A stretch of DNA of 64,000 nt, from NCBI GenBank assembly GCA_013399855.1, contig VXAY01004285.1, forward strand, positions 127,179 through 191,178, read 5' to 3'. This stretch comes from Oxyruncus cristatus. Taxonomy: Eukaryota; Chordata; Aves; Passeriformes; Cotingidae. This document shows positions 1 to 13,242 of this stretch, one piece after another. The notes beneath the pieces are model-generated. The model did not search any database. It saw nothing but the letters and a program-made list of their open reading frames with translations, and had not been told where the DNA came from. Both the position numbers and the translations under genes were made by a program. The first letter of the stretch is position 1. Each line of letters opens with the position of its first letter.

Positions 1-300
1 CCGGTTCCAGAGGTTCCAGCAGCCCCAGCACAGGGACCAAGTCAGCCCCTCAGTCTCACAGCCCCACAGCCCCTGAGCCGTCCAGCCCCTCAGCCCCACA
101 GCCCCGCAGCCCCGGCGGGGGGATGCCCAGCTGGGTAAGGGCAGAGCAGCTGCTCAGCGGGACGTGTGAGCGGAAAAGGAGGGAAAACAGCCTGCCAGTC
201 CTGAGGGGAGAGTGGGAGGAGGGGGACAGGTAGAGGACTTGGGAATGAAGGAGTGAAGGTGAGTCAGGGAGGAAGGGGGGGGAAGTTTTACCTTTGTTTC
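1..300. other. GC-rich patch at window edge
   Basis: The first 260 or so bases are strikingly GC-rich compared with the AT-rich remainder of the window. They turn into a purine-rich stretch with G runs at about 225-285. No open frame with recognisable similarity crosses it. It may be the edge of a CpG island or a GC-rich minisatellite continuing to the left. CpG dinucleotides are few outside 85-170, so a promoter is not established. Confidence 0.4.
38..118. repeat. Imperfect C-rich short tandem repeat
   Basis: About eight irregular units built on CAGCCCC, spaced 8-18 bases apart (for example CAGCCCCTCAG and CAGCCCCACAG), run through this interval and end in CCCCGGCGGGGGG. The units are too irregular to give a fixed period. 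Such a tract can look open in several frames, as Pro/Ser/Ala-rich or Gly/Leu-rich peptides, without coding. Confidence 0.6.
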
Positions 301-1744
301 TCACCATTAACTCAATGATTAGCTGACGATAAACTAAACTAATGTCTGTTTTGCCCTTGTCAGTAATTGGCAAGCCTTTATCTCATCCCATGAGCTTTCC
401 CATATTTTCTCTCTCTGTCCTGTTGAGGATGCAGGGTGAGAGAGGGGCTGGGATGGATATATATGGCTGGCCAAGATCAGCCCTCTGCAAGCCAAAATCT
501 AGTAGAGAAATGCAGTCCATAGTCATATTTACCTCTATTCATGAAAGTCTGTGGATAAGGATACCAAAAGCAGGTATTCTTTTTCCTATTTTGCTTGAAA
601 ATCCAGCACTAAAGTCCTGTCATCCCCTCTTAGGATGTTAAAGTTTAAAATCCAGAGATAAGTATAATAGAGAATTAGAATATTAACAAGTTGCTACATC
701 AATTAATGAGTATCACAAGTTAATAATGCTAACTATAGATCTATTACATTATGATATTCAGCACTGCTGGCTTAGGACTAGCTGCATCTGTAAAACCCAC
801 TGCAAATTTCTCTTGGTTCGCATTTCATCACAGAGAAGAAAATGTCAAAGAATGGTCAATGAAGTAACACAACTGAAATGAACCAAAGAAACAGTGGTAG
901 CTAGTGAAGAGAATACAATCTGGTAAAGAGAATACAATCGGGTAAAGACCCTCATACAAAATAGTAATGAGCAGAACAAGCTGTTCATTTTCTGGAAGAG
1001 AAAAAGGGTTATTTCTTTTAAGCACAGTGTTGTTGCTTACTAATCCTGATCATCATGGGCATCCTTTTTTTCTCAGTATAGTATAAGAGAATATACTTTC
1101 TGAGCAAGTGAACCATGGTCCACAACTCACCTATGGTGAAGTACTTGCTTCTCCACAGCATGGAGTTGTTCTTAGTAAAAATGAAAAACAACATAAAAGG
1201 GATTCTAGGACAAATTAATAATTAATTTGCTATAAGTGAATAATATATAAGGGAGTTAGATAAAGAAGAGGCAATGAAAGGAAAAGTATTGAACTGGAGA
1301 AAATCACATCAGCTGAATAATTCAACAGCTTGTTTTGAGATTGATGTCACCTACCATTTTCACTAACAGCCAAAATAATGGGCAACTACAAATTACATGC
1401 AAGTGAGAAAGGACTGAAAACACGGACAAAGATCAGAGCAGTATAAGAATAAAAGGACCATGAGGAGAAGAGTAAGGTGTGCTGAACATTCAATTATATG
1501 AAATACAAAGCTTTTAATAAAAAGATTAGTATAAAGGGACTTACAAACAGTAACCTTTTCGAAGGGAAATAACAGAAGAGCAGATGGATTTTCATGTATT
1601 GGTTAGACCAGGATAAGCATAAGCTACCGGAACAAAATAGTCATGAGAAAAGCAAATACTGTGCTAGAATATATCAGATGAAATTTTACTGGTAGAGATA
1701 GGGGTGTATTCATAGTCACATAGTCAGTATTTCTGAAGGCTGAC
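301..1744. other. Unique AT-rich sequence, no gene seen
   Basis: No recognisable coding, RNA or mobile sequence. The only structure noted is a 19-bp tandem duplication at 908-945. Short open frames on both strands show no family signature. Confidence 0.6.
908..945. repeat. 19-bp tandem duplication
   Basis: Two adjacent copies (908-926 and 927-945) of AGAGAATACAATCTGGTAA differ at one base (T to G). This looks like a recent replication-slippage duplication. Confidence 0.9.
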
Positions 1745-1867
1745 TTCTTTGGATAATGCTCTCAGGCACAAGGTGTGAGTCTTGGGACTGCCCTGTGCAG
1801 GGCCAGGAGTTGGACGTCGGTGATCCTCGTGTTGCCCTTCCAACTCAGGATATTCTATGATTCTGCG
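1745..1867 (+). mobile_element. CR1 retrotransposon, 3'-end fragment
   Basis: This is the extreme 3' end of a CR1 LINE in plus orientation. It contains the characteristic GCTCTCAGGCACAAGGTGTG block, then GGGCCAGGAGTTGGAC, a GATCCTCGTG block and CCCTTCCAACTCAGGATATT, and ends in ATTCTATGATTCTG, the short 3' repeat typical of the family. CR1 copies are usually 5'-truncated because reverse transcription starts at the 3' end and stops early, so a 120-bp remnant is normal. It has no coding capacity. Confidence 0.92.
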
Positions 1868-4800
1868 ATTTATTATGGCAGATAATTTCCAAGAAATTTC
1901 ATTATACAACAAACCAAAGGAAATATTCCTCTTCTTAAGGTAAAAGGGCACAATTCACTTTGGCTTTATAAAAATATACAAATAGAATTAACATATATTA
2001 AATGTCCTACTTCACCTCTTGAAAGAGGAAAAAATTACTGCCTTGTGTCAGAGGGAGAAGTGACATGCTTTAGGTCAAGCAAAAACCCACAGGCACAGCT
2101 TTGCAGACACATTTCTCTTATCTGCCCTCCTCTAACCTTTTAGCTGTGGTTCTGCCTCAGTAATTTACTAGTATTTTTGTCACAGTGTAAATAAAATTCG
2201 CATATGCTACAGTTCTATGAGAGCCCTGCTTTGTGATGCAAATGAAGAGCTTCTCAAGCTCTAAATGAAACTATGTAATAAAACAGAACACTTAAATCAC
2301 TATACATACATTGAGTTTGCCCAATCTATGAGTTATGTTGCTCAAGCGTTTGTTGTAAACAGAATCCCAAACTACACACTTCCACTGGTATTTCTAAGCT
2401 CAGAAGCAGAGCTAACATTCATGGGAATTAACCCTTGGTCCAGTTGTATAAAGTGGACTTCTGCCTCCATTTATTTTCCTCAGGCTGTAATATAATGTTA
2501 ATCACTGTTTAGCAGGAAGCAGAAAAACAGCATTTTGAATCTCCCCCTCTCCAACAGTGAAAATGAAGATCTTTTCAATTTTTTTTTTTTTAAAGGCAAA
2601 AAGAATAAATAAAACAGCGAACGAGACTGAGATGTTTACACATACATACGGAGTGTTTCTTCATGCCATTACTGATAGATTCATGGAATTGCTTGCCAAA
2701 GAACATCACAGTTAAAGTTCATGTGAGGTCAAAAGAGATTAGACAAGTTCTCTAAAGGGAAAAATCTTTGAAAGTTACTGCAGGTTAACTACGTTCATCT
2801 CAGGAAATCACCGAACCTGCGAATTTACAGTGTCACCAATCATTGCCTGTTTCATTATTTCTCTCGGTGTCTACCACTCTCAGACAGAATGCAGCACTGG
2901 GTCTGGCTGCACAGAGCACTGAGCTCTGAAACAGTGACTGATAAAGTAACTGTGACATTCATACAAGACTAGGATTGCTGTGTCCGATTCCTAGGCTTCA
3001 AGCTAGTTTTTCCACATCTGTAGGAAATGACTGCAAGAATACTGACATTCTGGGACAAGTCTTCCCCTTTCCTGTGAATTAGGAAAACTACCCTGAAGCT
3101 AAGCCACCCATCAGCTGAAGTAGAATTAGTTTCCCACAGAATGTTTCAGTTTCATTGAAAAATTACTGTTCAAATCTAGTGACAATACAACACTTAAGTG
3201 CAGTGGAGGATACAGGAGTTTGTACAGCAATCAGAAAATCCATATTTAAGTTTATTATATTCATATTTCAGATTTTTAAGTTTTCCTCCTTATAAAAATT
3301 GTACATAATAAACATTTTCATTCAATAGATTGAGTTAGTATATCTTGCATATTACTAATGTCTTGGCCGTATCTCAGTTGAAGAATAAGGAATCTCTGAC
3401 AAGTGAGTCTCAAAAATTCTCTTTGTTTTAGGCAATTCCTTGTTGTATAGCATGTTGTTTCTACTTTTAAATGGAGTTAAAATAAAAAAGTAGTTAAACA
3501 ATCAACAACTGCCTAAAGTGTAAGAATTATTAAACAAGTGTTCAGATATAAGATTCTCACTGGGACTGTGCTTAATTATTAAAAGAAAAAAGTTCTAATA
3601 AATTTTAAATGAAAAAAAGTTCCATTCACTCTGATTACTAATGAACACTAAAGAAATATTTGTTATTTAGACATGCTGGTTTTTAATAATTAAAGTAGGA
3701 TGATTTCATATTGCTTTATTTTATCCACATTGCAGGAAATATTATTATTTTTTTCCTGGTATTGCTTTGTTCCTTCCCACTTCAACTTTATTCAAATGGA
3801 AATATGATGAGCTTGCCCTTTAATCCTCTCCCTTTGCTATCAAAAGTGGGTTTTATCTTTTGATAAATAACTATTTTAAATATATTTAAGTATTTTTAAG
3901 TATTTAAAAAATAAGTATTTATTTGCTATCAAAAAATATTTTTAAAAACCTATACTAAATGTGGACTGCTTGAGAATTAACTTACACCGCTTGGGAAAAA
4001 AAAGAAAAAAAAAGCCTTAAGAAAAGCCTTGCCATCACTCCATGTCTAAAACCGAAAAAACTTGCTCTGCACACATTGAAAAGGTGAGAGAAGATGAAGG
4101 AAGGGACCTTTTTCCTTAACAGATGAAAAAGATACTCAAGATTTGGTTCACAATAAGCATTATCTCAGGTCTAGTGTCTGTAAAATGTCAATCACAGCCA
4201 ATATTCACTTGATCCATTGTATATTGTCAGCAATATGCTGTGCTGAATTACTCGGTTGAAGACCTTGGTATACACAATTTAATTTTGCATTTGAGTTCTC
4301 TTTACTGTTACTTTGAACTGTTTTAAAAACATCTCTTGAGATCTGTTTGTTTCCAACTTCCTTTGACACACTGCATCTCACACTGCATAACACCTAGAAA
4401 ATCCCAGTTATGGAACATTCCTCCAATTTGTTAGTTTCTGCAGGAGCAGTTTGAATTACCACAAGGTAGAGTGATTGCAGGCAGGTAAACCTGGATAGAA
4501 ACATACTCCTCAAAAGAAGCTGGACGAAATATGATGGAAATTACTTGGTTTTGATTTTGGTCCGTTTATTTTTGTGCACAATACTGTTAAACTCCATTAT
4601 GAAAACTCGATGAGACTGGTAGTAAAGGAGGAGAGGCATTCCTTCACCTGTGTATGCTGATGAGGGACATGGCCGGAGAGGTGACAGGGTGCAACAAGTC
4701 CAAGAGACTCAGCATAGATCTGCAAGATACAATTCACGCTGAGAAGGCAACAATCTGTTGAACTGGCAGGAAGGTCCCAGCCAGGCCTTGGGAAAGCCCA

Positions 4801-6357
4801 AGGAATAACCTTTTGAGGCTAAGGGCTACTAAGTCTGAGACTCTGAAATGGCAGGAATTAAATTCTTCCTTGCAAGAAAGAAGTGGGCATGAAGTGTTCT
4901 AGCTCTTGTTTAGTCAATCTGGCTTTTAGAAGTTTAAAAAACCTTTTCTATGACGTATCAGTATAATAGTTTAGGTAAAGTGAACTTAAGAGATCAGATC
5001 AGTTTAAAGCAGATACATCTTGGGTTTCTTTCATATGCAGTTTATTCCAGTCCACCAGCAAATCCTCCAACCTTCATCACACAGACTAGTTGTTTTGAGC
5101 CTCAGCTTGGAGTCAGACTGCATCTCTGCAAGAGCAGAAAATATGGATGGAAAGCACAAGGGTCTTGAATGCCTATGTACTATCTTTGCCTCCTTTGGAC
5201 TTGGTTGCAACATGCAGTTGACTGTAGTCCAGGGCATCTGAGTCCTACAGACTAGAAACAGTACTATGGAGATTGTCTGCGGGGACACACAAGACTTGTC
5301 CATTTGTTTTTATTACTATGGAATTAAATCACTTCTCCAGATGTATTCGGAGATGAACACAAGAAGAAAATTAAAATGGTATTTGGGATGGGAAATTATG
5401 GTTTCCTCAGGACTGACTTTAAAGCTAAAAGCAGTGAGCTTTGGCACTGCTTATCTAGAAAATGCACCATGGCTAAGAGTTTGAGTATTTAAAAGTGTTC
5501 AGTGGAAAATGATCGAAAGGGTCGTGATTCCTTTGCCCCTCGGGCAAAATAAACAAGGTGTCTGAGCCTGGCTCCAACAAAGACATCTTCTGTGTCCTTG
5601 GGATGTGTGGTGGGTGTCACTAGTTCTTTTACTTGTGTACTCACATCTGCAAACAGGCTTAATTCTCACTTTTTACAAAAGTGATGAAAAGCTATGTTTC
5701 AGAAGACACAACCCCTCCAAAAGGCAAGTTATCACTACTCAGTACAGAAGTGCTGAATGACATCAGTATTTTAAGAAACAGTTGGGGTAACTTTGGTACT
5801 TAGATTACAACACATCAATTTACCCACAGGTTTTAGGATGACCCAGTATAGCAAACAAGACTGGTCTTAGAAGAGGTAATTATAAATCAATATATTTATT
5901 CACTCATTTATGTTTGTTTCCTCACAGCAAATAAATTACTTAATTCAGCAAGTAATTCAGCACTGAAAACTTTCCTTCTGAAACTTAAAAACCTATCTTT
6001 CACCAAAAATACTCTAAATTTCAGCTGGAGCAAGGAAGTTGATAAATTGTTCATATAAACAGGAACACCAAGCAACTTCTTAGAAACTAAAGTTGATGTC
6101 TTATTTTTTCCACCCAGTACTTATTAATAAATGCCTGTTTTGGATCAAACACATCAAAACATGCTTTTAGACGTGGGGCCAGGTTATCAACAAAATAATA
6201 TCATGATGCAGGACACTTAGATGTACCTTAAAACAAAAACTATATAATAAAATGTTTTAAGTGCAGAAAACATTTAAATTAAGTCAATCTGAACTACCAG
6301 CTGAAGTGTACAACTTAAGGCACAGCAGAATGTGTACAGTTCAACTAAATCTCAATG
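1868..6357. other. Unique AT-rich intergenic or intronic sequence
   Basis: No gene, RNA gene or recognisable transposon was found. The stretch 3840-3960 is extremely AT-rich with repeated TATTTAAGTATTT motifs. A small ATCAAAAG/CTTTTGAT stem lies at about 3840-3865. Overlapping small open frames at 4950-5484 have no recognisable domain and mutually conflicting frames, so I do not call them. Confidence 0.55.
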
Positions 6358-7058
6358 TTCATAGAGTCACAGAATGGTCTGGGTTGGAAGGGACCGTAAA
6401 GGTCACCTAGTTCCAAATGCCCTGTCGTGGGCAGGCATGTCACTCACTAGACCAGGTTGCTCAGTGCCCCATCCTATCTGGCCTTGAACACTTCCAGGCA
6501 TGGGGCACCCACGACCTCTTTGGGCAAACTTATCCAGTGCTTTGCCACCCTCTGAGTAAAGAATTTCTTCCTAACATCTAATCTAAACCTGCCCTCTTTC
6601 AGTTTAAAGCTATTGGCCCTGGTCCTGTCACTCTCTGTATAAAGAGTCCCTCTCCCTCCTTTTTATAAACCCCCTTGAAGTACTGAAAGGCCTCAATGAG
6701 GTCTCCCTGGAGCCTTCTTCAGGCTGAACAGCCAAAACTCTCTCAGCTTGTCCTCATAGAAGACGTGCTCCAGCCCTCTGATCATCTTCATGGCCTCCTC
6801 TGGACCCTCTCTAACAGATCCACATCTTTTTTGTGCTGGGGACCCCCAATCTGGGCACAGTACTCCAGGTGAAGTATCACATGGGCAGAGTGAGTGGGAG
6901 AATCACCTCCCTCGACCTGCCGACCATGCCGCTTTTGAGGCAGTCCAGGACACAGTTGTCTTTCTGGGCTGTAAGTATTCATGTCCAGCTTTTCATCCAC
7001 AAGAACCTGCCAAGTCCTTCTCTGCAGGGCTGCTTTCAATGCCGCCTTCGGCTATACT
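6358..7058 (-). mobile_element. CR1 retrotransposon, 5'-truncated, 3' part of ORF2 plus 3' UTR
   Basis: A roughly 700-bp CR1 copy on the minus strand. Its 3' end is at the low coordinate (ATAGAGTCACAGAATGG, the complement of the CR1 tail, followed by GGTTGGAAGGGACC). Read on the minus strand, the distal part still encodes the C-terminal ORF2 region after the reverse transcriptase core: LVDEKLDM and [16 protein letters not shown] are visible at about 6788-7000. An apparent deletion shortens the alanine-rich segment between those blocks. The 3' UTR occupies about 6358-6780. The element is 5'-truncated next to a TAA microsatellite. It is non-functional. Confidence 0.95.
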
Positions 7059-7083
7059 ATATATAATAATAATAATAATAATT
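7059..7083. repeat. (TAA)n microsatellite
   Basis: ATAATA-type trinucleotide repeat, about seven units, directly abutting the 5'-truncated end of the minus-strand CR1. It could have arisen at the integration junction. Confidence 0.9.
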
Positions 7084-9938
7084 GAAGATTATCTATTGGA
7101 TGCAAGACAGGTAACAAATTATATCGTTTATAGGCAAAGCAGTTTACATTCTTTTAAAAATTCTACAATATTTCATTATAACATTATTATTTTAACTTAT
7201 AAGAATTTTGACTCAGATGCATGCCAATAGCTGGAAATTAAAAATTAAAGTTTCCCGTGTTTTTCTTCAACACCTCTAGAAATGTTCTGGTGGTGCCTTG
7301 GATCACTGTAAAGCGAACATAAGCCAACAGGAATGTTTTGCTTTTCTTATCTATCTTTCACAAGAAACTGTTTATTCACATGAAGAAGGATATCAGCAAG
7401 TTGATGGTCAAAGGTATTTATTAAGGTAGAAAGAAATAACAGTATCCCTTCTGAGAAGCAGAACTAAATCCTGACAATGACAAGGGAGATGATTGTGCAA
7501 TCTTCTTATAGCTGGTAGTCAGACCTCTTGGATTTTGGAGCAGTGACTCTGTGGGAATTTACAAGAGAAACTAGTTGCCAAGTGATCCATCCCCATACCT
7601 ATGTATAATGAAGGATAACAAAACAAAAGAGGCTAAAAACATTAGTACAAGTGTTTTACTTTTTTTATTTTCACTAAATCTCTCACCAAAGAATGAAAAA
7701 CTGGAATTTCAATTATGCATTTTAATAAAAAAAGAAAAAACAATCTGAGGAAAAGGTAAACTATAAGCCAGACTGATAGATGATACTAGAAGAGTTCTGT
7801 TTGGGCTTGTCCCCTTGTAATTAAACAAATGAGTACATAACGAACTATACAAAATGTGACAGTCATTCATGTCATGATTATTGATTTGGGAAGGAATCTG
7901 GATCATTGTAACTGTTACTAGGAAGTTATAGTGTGATGGTTTTACACACAACAAAGACTAAATTGTTAATCTTAAATAAGTTGCTTAAAAAAATTTCTAG
8001 AAAAGCAAGATTTAAAGATGTTGCAATAACTGAAACCTCCAGACATTTTTAAGCAGGACTGTGCTGTTTCATGATAATACTGGGATAACAAACTACTACA
8101 ACACAACGATATCTGTTTCATAGTTCTTCATGTGCGAGCTTATATTAAAGTAAGCATAGCATGCTGCACTTAAACATTTTGGAAACTCCAACACTGTTAA
8201 AAAATCTTGGTCTCATTTGTTTAAAAACTAATTCGCTGACTTGACAGCTGTTTACAACTGCATCTTAGCCTACCTCTATACAAGACTGCAGAAAAATAAG
8301 TTATGTGTGTGTGTTTGGTCATATTAAATCAGGAATTTATGAAATGTACAAATCACCAATTAGGTGAAATACTTTGCTCTGCAGAGAAGAAAAAACACCT
8401 TGCTTCTTTTTCCTACCAGATTTAAATATACATATTATGTACTTGCGGTATGTTTCTAGTCCAACAAACAATAAGTGATTGAAGAGGTAACAGATTAGAC
8501 TTCACAAGCAAATTCATCTGTCTTCTGTCTTTAAATACATCCATGCACTGTGCAAGAGACCTCAATTTCTTTCATTTTTCAAGCTTTAGCTGGAGCGTCA
8601 GAGGAATGTTTTCACTCTGTCAGGAAGGTACATCAACAAGTCACTACAGTAGTGTAAAAAAAATTAGTTCTGTCTGCCTCTGTCTTTAGGTGTAAAGCCC
8701 TGAAAGATCACTTGATGCTATAGCACTTGCTCTGCATGACAACTGTGTAAGATATAGCTTCCTGATGGGCAGCAAAGAGCACAAAAGTAATACTTCACCC
8801 ATTATTAGTGTGCATACCTTTCAAAAGCAAAATGTAATTCCTATTACCATGATAATATGATAATTACCATAGTAATGGTAACATCCATATGCTATATCCA
8901 GTTTTTCACAGGGGAAGTGAAATGTAAAAACGTGTCAACAGAACATCAGGGTCAAATGTTGCTGAAGAATCACCTCCATTCAGGAAGCCACAATGTGCTG
9001 CTCAAACAAGTTACCATGAGACATCCTATTATGCATCTTTACAGGGCATTAGCTATTCTGAAATAACTGGCCATAAATTGGTGGGTTTAACTGAATCCGT
9101 CAGCAGGGAGTGTCACTGCCACCACTGAGGTCACATCCACAGCATAGTACCTTCTGATACCAAAGTTCAGCAGACACAAATATCACACCAGACACAAAAT
9201 TCACACCAGAAACAAGTCTCTCATGGTATTTCAGACCAGCAACATGACAGGAAAAATCATCTGAGATCAAAAAATGCACTGAAGGAGCAGTAAAACTCCT
9301 TACCTTCTGTGGTTGGAGTTGCTTCAGCCATCACAAGTAACAAGCCAACCTGGAGGACAAACTTTCACCCATCTTTGACAAGGTGGTTTTTCTTCCTAAT
9401 TCTATTAATTTTACTTTAGCTGTGCCAGGTTTCTTGCTCAAGCATTCATGCTTCCATATGGCTACTAAACCTTCACAAGTTGTGTTTTCCAATTTTTGGA
9501 AACCGAATAAAAACAAGGCCTTAAAATCATCTGAAGAAACAAACTTCTCTGAACCTGTTTCTTCTGCTCCCCTACGGAAGGTAAGCCTTTCTAAACAAAC
9601 TCTAAGCAAGGATAGCGCTGCTCGTCAAAGAGAAAAACAAAACCTGTGCATAAGTTCAGGTTAGCTTCTAAGTTTTTCAGTAAATATTTTTAATGGACAA
9701 GTTTCATTTCATATTTCTCATATGATGTTTTAATAATCCTTTCTTTACTGACAGACATCAAAGTGAATAGAGTTCTCAGGAGACGTGTGCTAAATTTTTA
9801 CTCCAATTTCCTTTTTTAACATCTCTATGATAAACTTCACCTTAATTATCATCAATACCACTCAAAAACTTTTATTACCATCTACAGAAAGAAATATTTC
9901 CTCCTTTTGCACTACTCTCATACTTACTGCCATTGCTA
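7084..9938. other. Unique AT-rich sequence, no gene seen
   Basis: No coding or RNA gene recognised. Small structures include a perfect 7-bp stem with a four-base loop at 8864-8881 (TTACCAT...ATGGTAA) and an 18-bp tandem repeat at 9171-9216. Open frames overlap on opposite strands at 9331-9664, with no recognisable similarity on either. Confidence 0.55.
9171..9216. repeat. 18-bp tandem repeat, about 2.5 copies
   Basis: Copies at 9171-9188 and 9189-9206 of CAGACACAAA(T/A)(A/T)TCACAC are followed by a partial third copy at 9207-9216. Confidence 0.88.
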
Positions 9939-10196
9939 TGTATCCTGTTTTTGGCTGGGATACAGTTAATTTTCTTTCTAGAAGGTAGTACAGTGCTGTA
10001 TTTTGGATTCTGAATGAGAATAATGTGGATAACATGCTGATGTTTTAGGTGTTGCTCAGCAGTGAGCCAAGGCCTTTTCAGTTTCCCGTGCTCTGTCAGG
10101 GAGCAGGTGAACAGGAAGCTGGGAGGCAGCATGGCCAGGACAGCTGACCCGAACTGACCAAGGGGCTACCCCATACCACAGAACATCATGTTATTG

Positions 10197-10202
10197 TATA
10201 AA
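10197..10202 (+). promoter_or_regulatory. TATA box of the LTR
   Basis: TATAAA followed by CTGGGGGC sits where the core promoter lies in this LTR family. It marks the remnant U3/R transition. Present activity is unknown. Confidence 0.6.
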
Positions 10203-10415
10203 CTGGGGGCAGTTGGCTGGGAAGGATGGATCTCTGTTGGGAGATGGGCTGGGCATCAGACAGCAGGTGGTGAGCAATGGTGCTGTGCGTCCCTTGATTC
10301 TCTTCAGTTTTATTTGTCTTTCTCCCTCCTTTTCATTACAATTATTATTGGTGGTGGTGTTATTATTACTATTAGCATTATTATTTCTAGCATTAGGCTT
10401 TACTTTATTTCAATT

Positions 10416-10421
10416 ATTAAA
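10416..10421 (+). other. LTR polyadenylation signal
   Basis: ATTAAA near the end of the recognisable LTR, about 215 bp downstream of the TATA box, fits the R-region poly(A) signal of this LTR type. Confidence 0.55.
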
Positions 10422-13170
10422 CTCTTAACCCATGCATCACTGTATGCCTTGGTTGCCAACATTATTGGAACCTTCAGAAATTATTTCTGTTTTGCAGCCC
10501 TATATGCCTATGATACAGAGGAGAAGGAATTAACATAACCAGGAAAGCAATAAATTATTGGAAATATGGCAGGAAAATTATTCTTTATGTTGTTTACAGC
10601 ACCAGTTTGCAGAGGCTGGCTTGACTTGACATAAGAATTTAATTAGAAAGATTTCCTGGATGAAGCTAGAAAAGCGCAGATGCAGATGGCATGCTGAAGA
10701 TCAGTAGCTTGAATGTAGGATGCTAAAAAAGAGGGAATTTGGAGATTGTAATATTTAATTGATCAAACAAGACAGGCTTCTAAATATAAAGAAAACTAGT
10801 GATGATTTTACAAAGAAATGGGTTTTTTTGTTTGCTGTGGTTAGAAGAGCTAGACTTCCCATCATACATGAAAAACAATCCTTGAGACAGATCTCATTGT
10901 GCTCTTCTAGGCTTGTGTATTAAAATCTTATTCTTTCCTCTTAGAATTTATAGGCTTTTCAGATCGATTGTCAACATGGTAAGAGGAACGGAGAAAAAAA
11001 TAAACAAAACCAGAAAAACAGAAGTGTTTTTTAAAATAAACAATATTTATTTGTCCTGATAATGCCAGTGTAGTTGCAATAAAATGCATTTAAGGAAGTA
11101 CAACAAACAGAACAATAGATAACATGGTATCATTTTTCACATTAAATCCTTGAGGTCACTATGAATATTTTCAGCCAGACTGATTCATATTATCTGGTTG
11201 TCAACTCCCTTCAAGTTAACAGCTGAGTGAGGAACCATGTATAACTACACTCAGCCCAGACCTATAAAACAAGCAAAAAGCAAATTCAGCTGCTTTTCCT
11301 TCTCTCAGTCCTGTCACCAGCTTTCCTGAAATGAGAGAAATTGCAGGATCGAGGGGAGAGGCTCCATCCTCACTGTCCCTGTCAGGGGAGGACCCAAGAT
11401 GGCCAGCAGCTAGAGCATCAGCAGAATAACATTCAAGAGAGATTGGGAAAAAAAGAGACACACAACATCATCCTGCTCATGGGCTCTGCACTGCTGGGAA
11501 GGTTGACCAGATCAGCACTCTTTGAAGATGATTTCTTATGAAATTTTTCATCATCTTGAAGTTGCTTCTGTTTTAGAGGTCTGAGATTGAATCTTCTTTG
11601 TCCATCACAACCCTCAATCTTTTATTTAAGGAAGTCAAAAGGTTTGGTGTTTTTTTAAAAGGAGAGCAATTGTAGTAGTCATCAAAACAAAATATATTCC
11701 AAGGGAGAGGATACTGTTCAAAAAAAAAAAAATCAAAACCAAACCAAAGTTCAACTGTGAATCCCAGAAGATCGAAGTAGTTCCATGCAAGAAAAAAAAA
11801 ATGCTTCCATATTCTGAACTAAATCCAAAATTCAGTGCCGCAAAATTTCCAAGACAGATCTTTCCCAGCTGTCCAGCTCTCAGAGCAGGAAGGACCGAAG
11901 GAAGTTTAGAGGTCAGTTCCCAAAGGAGCCTGGAAAATCTTTGCTCAGACACGGAGAAATTATACTTATAATGAACATTTTGAAACTAGACTGTCTTCCA
12001 TCAAACAAATCATAAAAATATAAAAGACTAAGATTTCTTCAAAATTTTTGACGTTTGGAATGATTTTCAGCATATTTTCAGAGCAGGAAATGTCTATGAA
12101 GAAAAGGATATGATTGTAGCAACAGGAAGATAACTCATCATTTAAACAATACTGCAAACCGCGCAAAAAAAGGTATTCTTCATGCATAGGCCTACATGCT
12201 CATCCGTGCTTCTTTCAAGCTTGACATGACCAATCCCTTCAGAAAATTTATCTTGACAAAGATTAATCACAGCCATGATAAGATCCTTAAACATAATGTG
12301 TAAAAAAAAAAAAAAAAAATTAAAAATTATTGTAGTTGCAGATTTTTATTTCAGAATAGCTAAATACTGAAAACCATGTATTCCACTCTGTTATAGTACC
12401 TTGAAGGCTCATTTGCATACTTTAGACAATTACTGAAAAAGAGAAGATTTTGCAAGTAGGACAGAAGAAGTTAGGAGGACTGAACAGATGACGCACAGAG
12501 ATTTGCCAGAGTAACTCCGGAGGTGCCTAATAGATACTCTTCTGCTTTCCTGGTGAGTAAGGATCCCTTCCTATAGGGAACTCTGAAACAAAGTATGTTT
12601 AACTATAATGCAGAAGTATGGTTTTAGCTCTGTGTGGAACACAATACTGCAATGGGTGAATGCAGCAGATTAGCTCTTCACCAGGGTTATCGGTGTAGGA
12701 GACAGTGTGCATCTGTCTGCAAAGGGCTACAGGTGAGAATAAAATACCCATCCAGTGCTCTACGCTTCTGCTTAGGTAGATTTTCCTTTTAGTCTGGTAC
12801 AATTAAATTAGTGTTTTTAACACTCAGCCAAGAGAAAGTAGGCAAAATATTTTGTCCTCACAACAGTCTGACAGCTTCACACAGTTCTCCACTATGACCA
12901 GGTGGGGCAGGGGAAGGGCAGGGGGAGCAACACTGGGCTGAAGAAAAACCATCACAAATTCTATGCTCACCACAGTACAGAGAATGAAGGGGTCATCTCC
13001 AGAAGCCTTCATCCCATGGCAGAGGCAACACCATGCAGACTTAAAAATGGAAAGGCTAAAACCAATGTCATTCACCTGGACTAACAACAGTAAAAGAATG
13101 AGAGGTGACAGCCTTTGTTTTAAAAAATTTAACCTCATTATGATGGATTACAGAGCAAAAAAACTTCTCT

Positions 13171-13242
13171 TAAAAAAAGAAAAGAAAAAAACAAAAAAAA
13201 AAAAAGAAGAAAAAACCAACCAAACAAAAAACCACAACACCC
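13171..13242. repeat. A-rich then A/C-rich low-complexity tract
   Basis: Long A runs interrupted by G turn into AACCAACCAAACAAAAAACC. The same type of tail recurs at 11720, 25751, 26564 and 33023. Confidence 0.9.

Larger units (their letters stand above)
9939..10441 (+). mobile_element. Endogenous retrovirus solo LTR, 3'-truncated
   Basis: This matches a retroviral LTR family widespread in birds. It starts near TGTATCCTG with TTGGCTGGGATACAGTTAA, followed by the GTACAGTGCTGTATTTTGGA block, the TTTCAGTTTCCCGTGCTCTG block, GGACAGCTGACCC, a TATA box (10197-10202), GGCTGGGCATCAGACAGCAG and GTGGTGAGCAATGG. A TTATT-rich stretch (10340-10395) and an ATTAAA polyadenylation signal (10416-10421) come next. 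Similarity stops soon after CTTAACCCATG, so the 3' U5 part appears lost. No gag, pol or env sequence lies next to it, which fits a solo LTR left by LTR-LTR recombination followed by truncation. The exact subfamily name is not assigned. Confidence 0.85.

Noticed and set aside
6790..7230. 146-codon plus-strand frame
   Set aside because: Antisense to CR1 ORF2 and runs on through the TAA microsatellite (poly-Ile).
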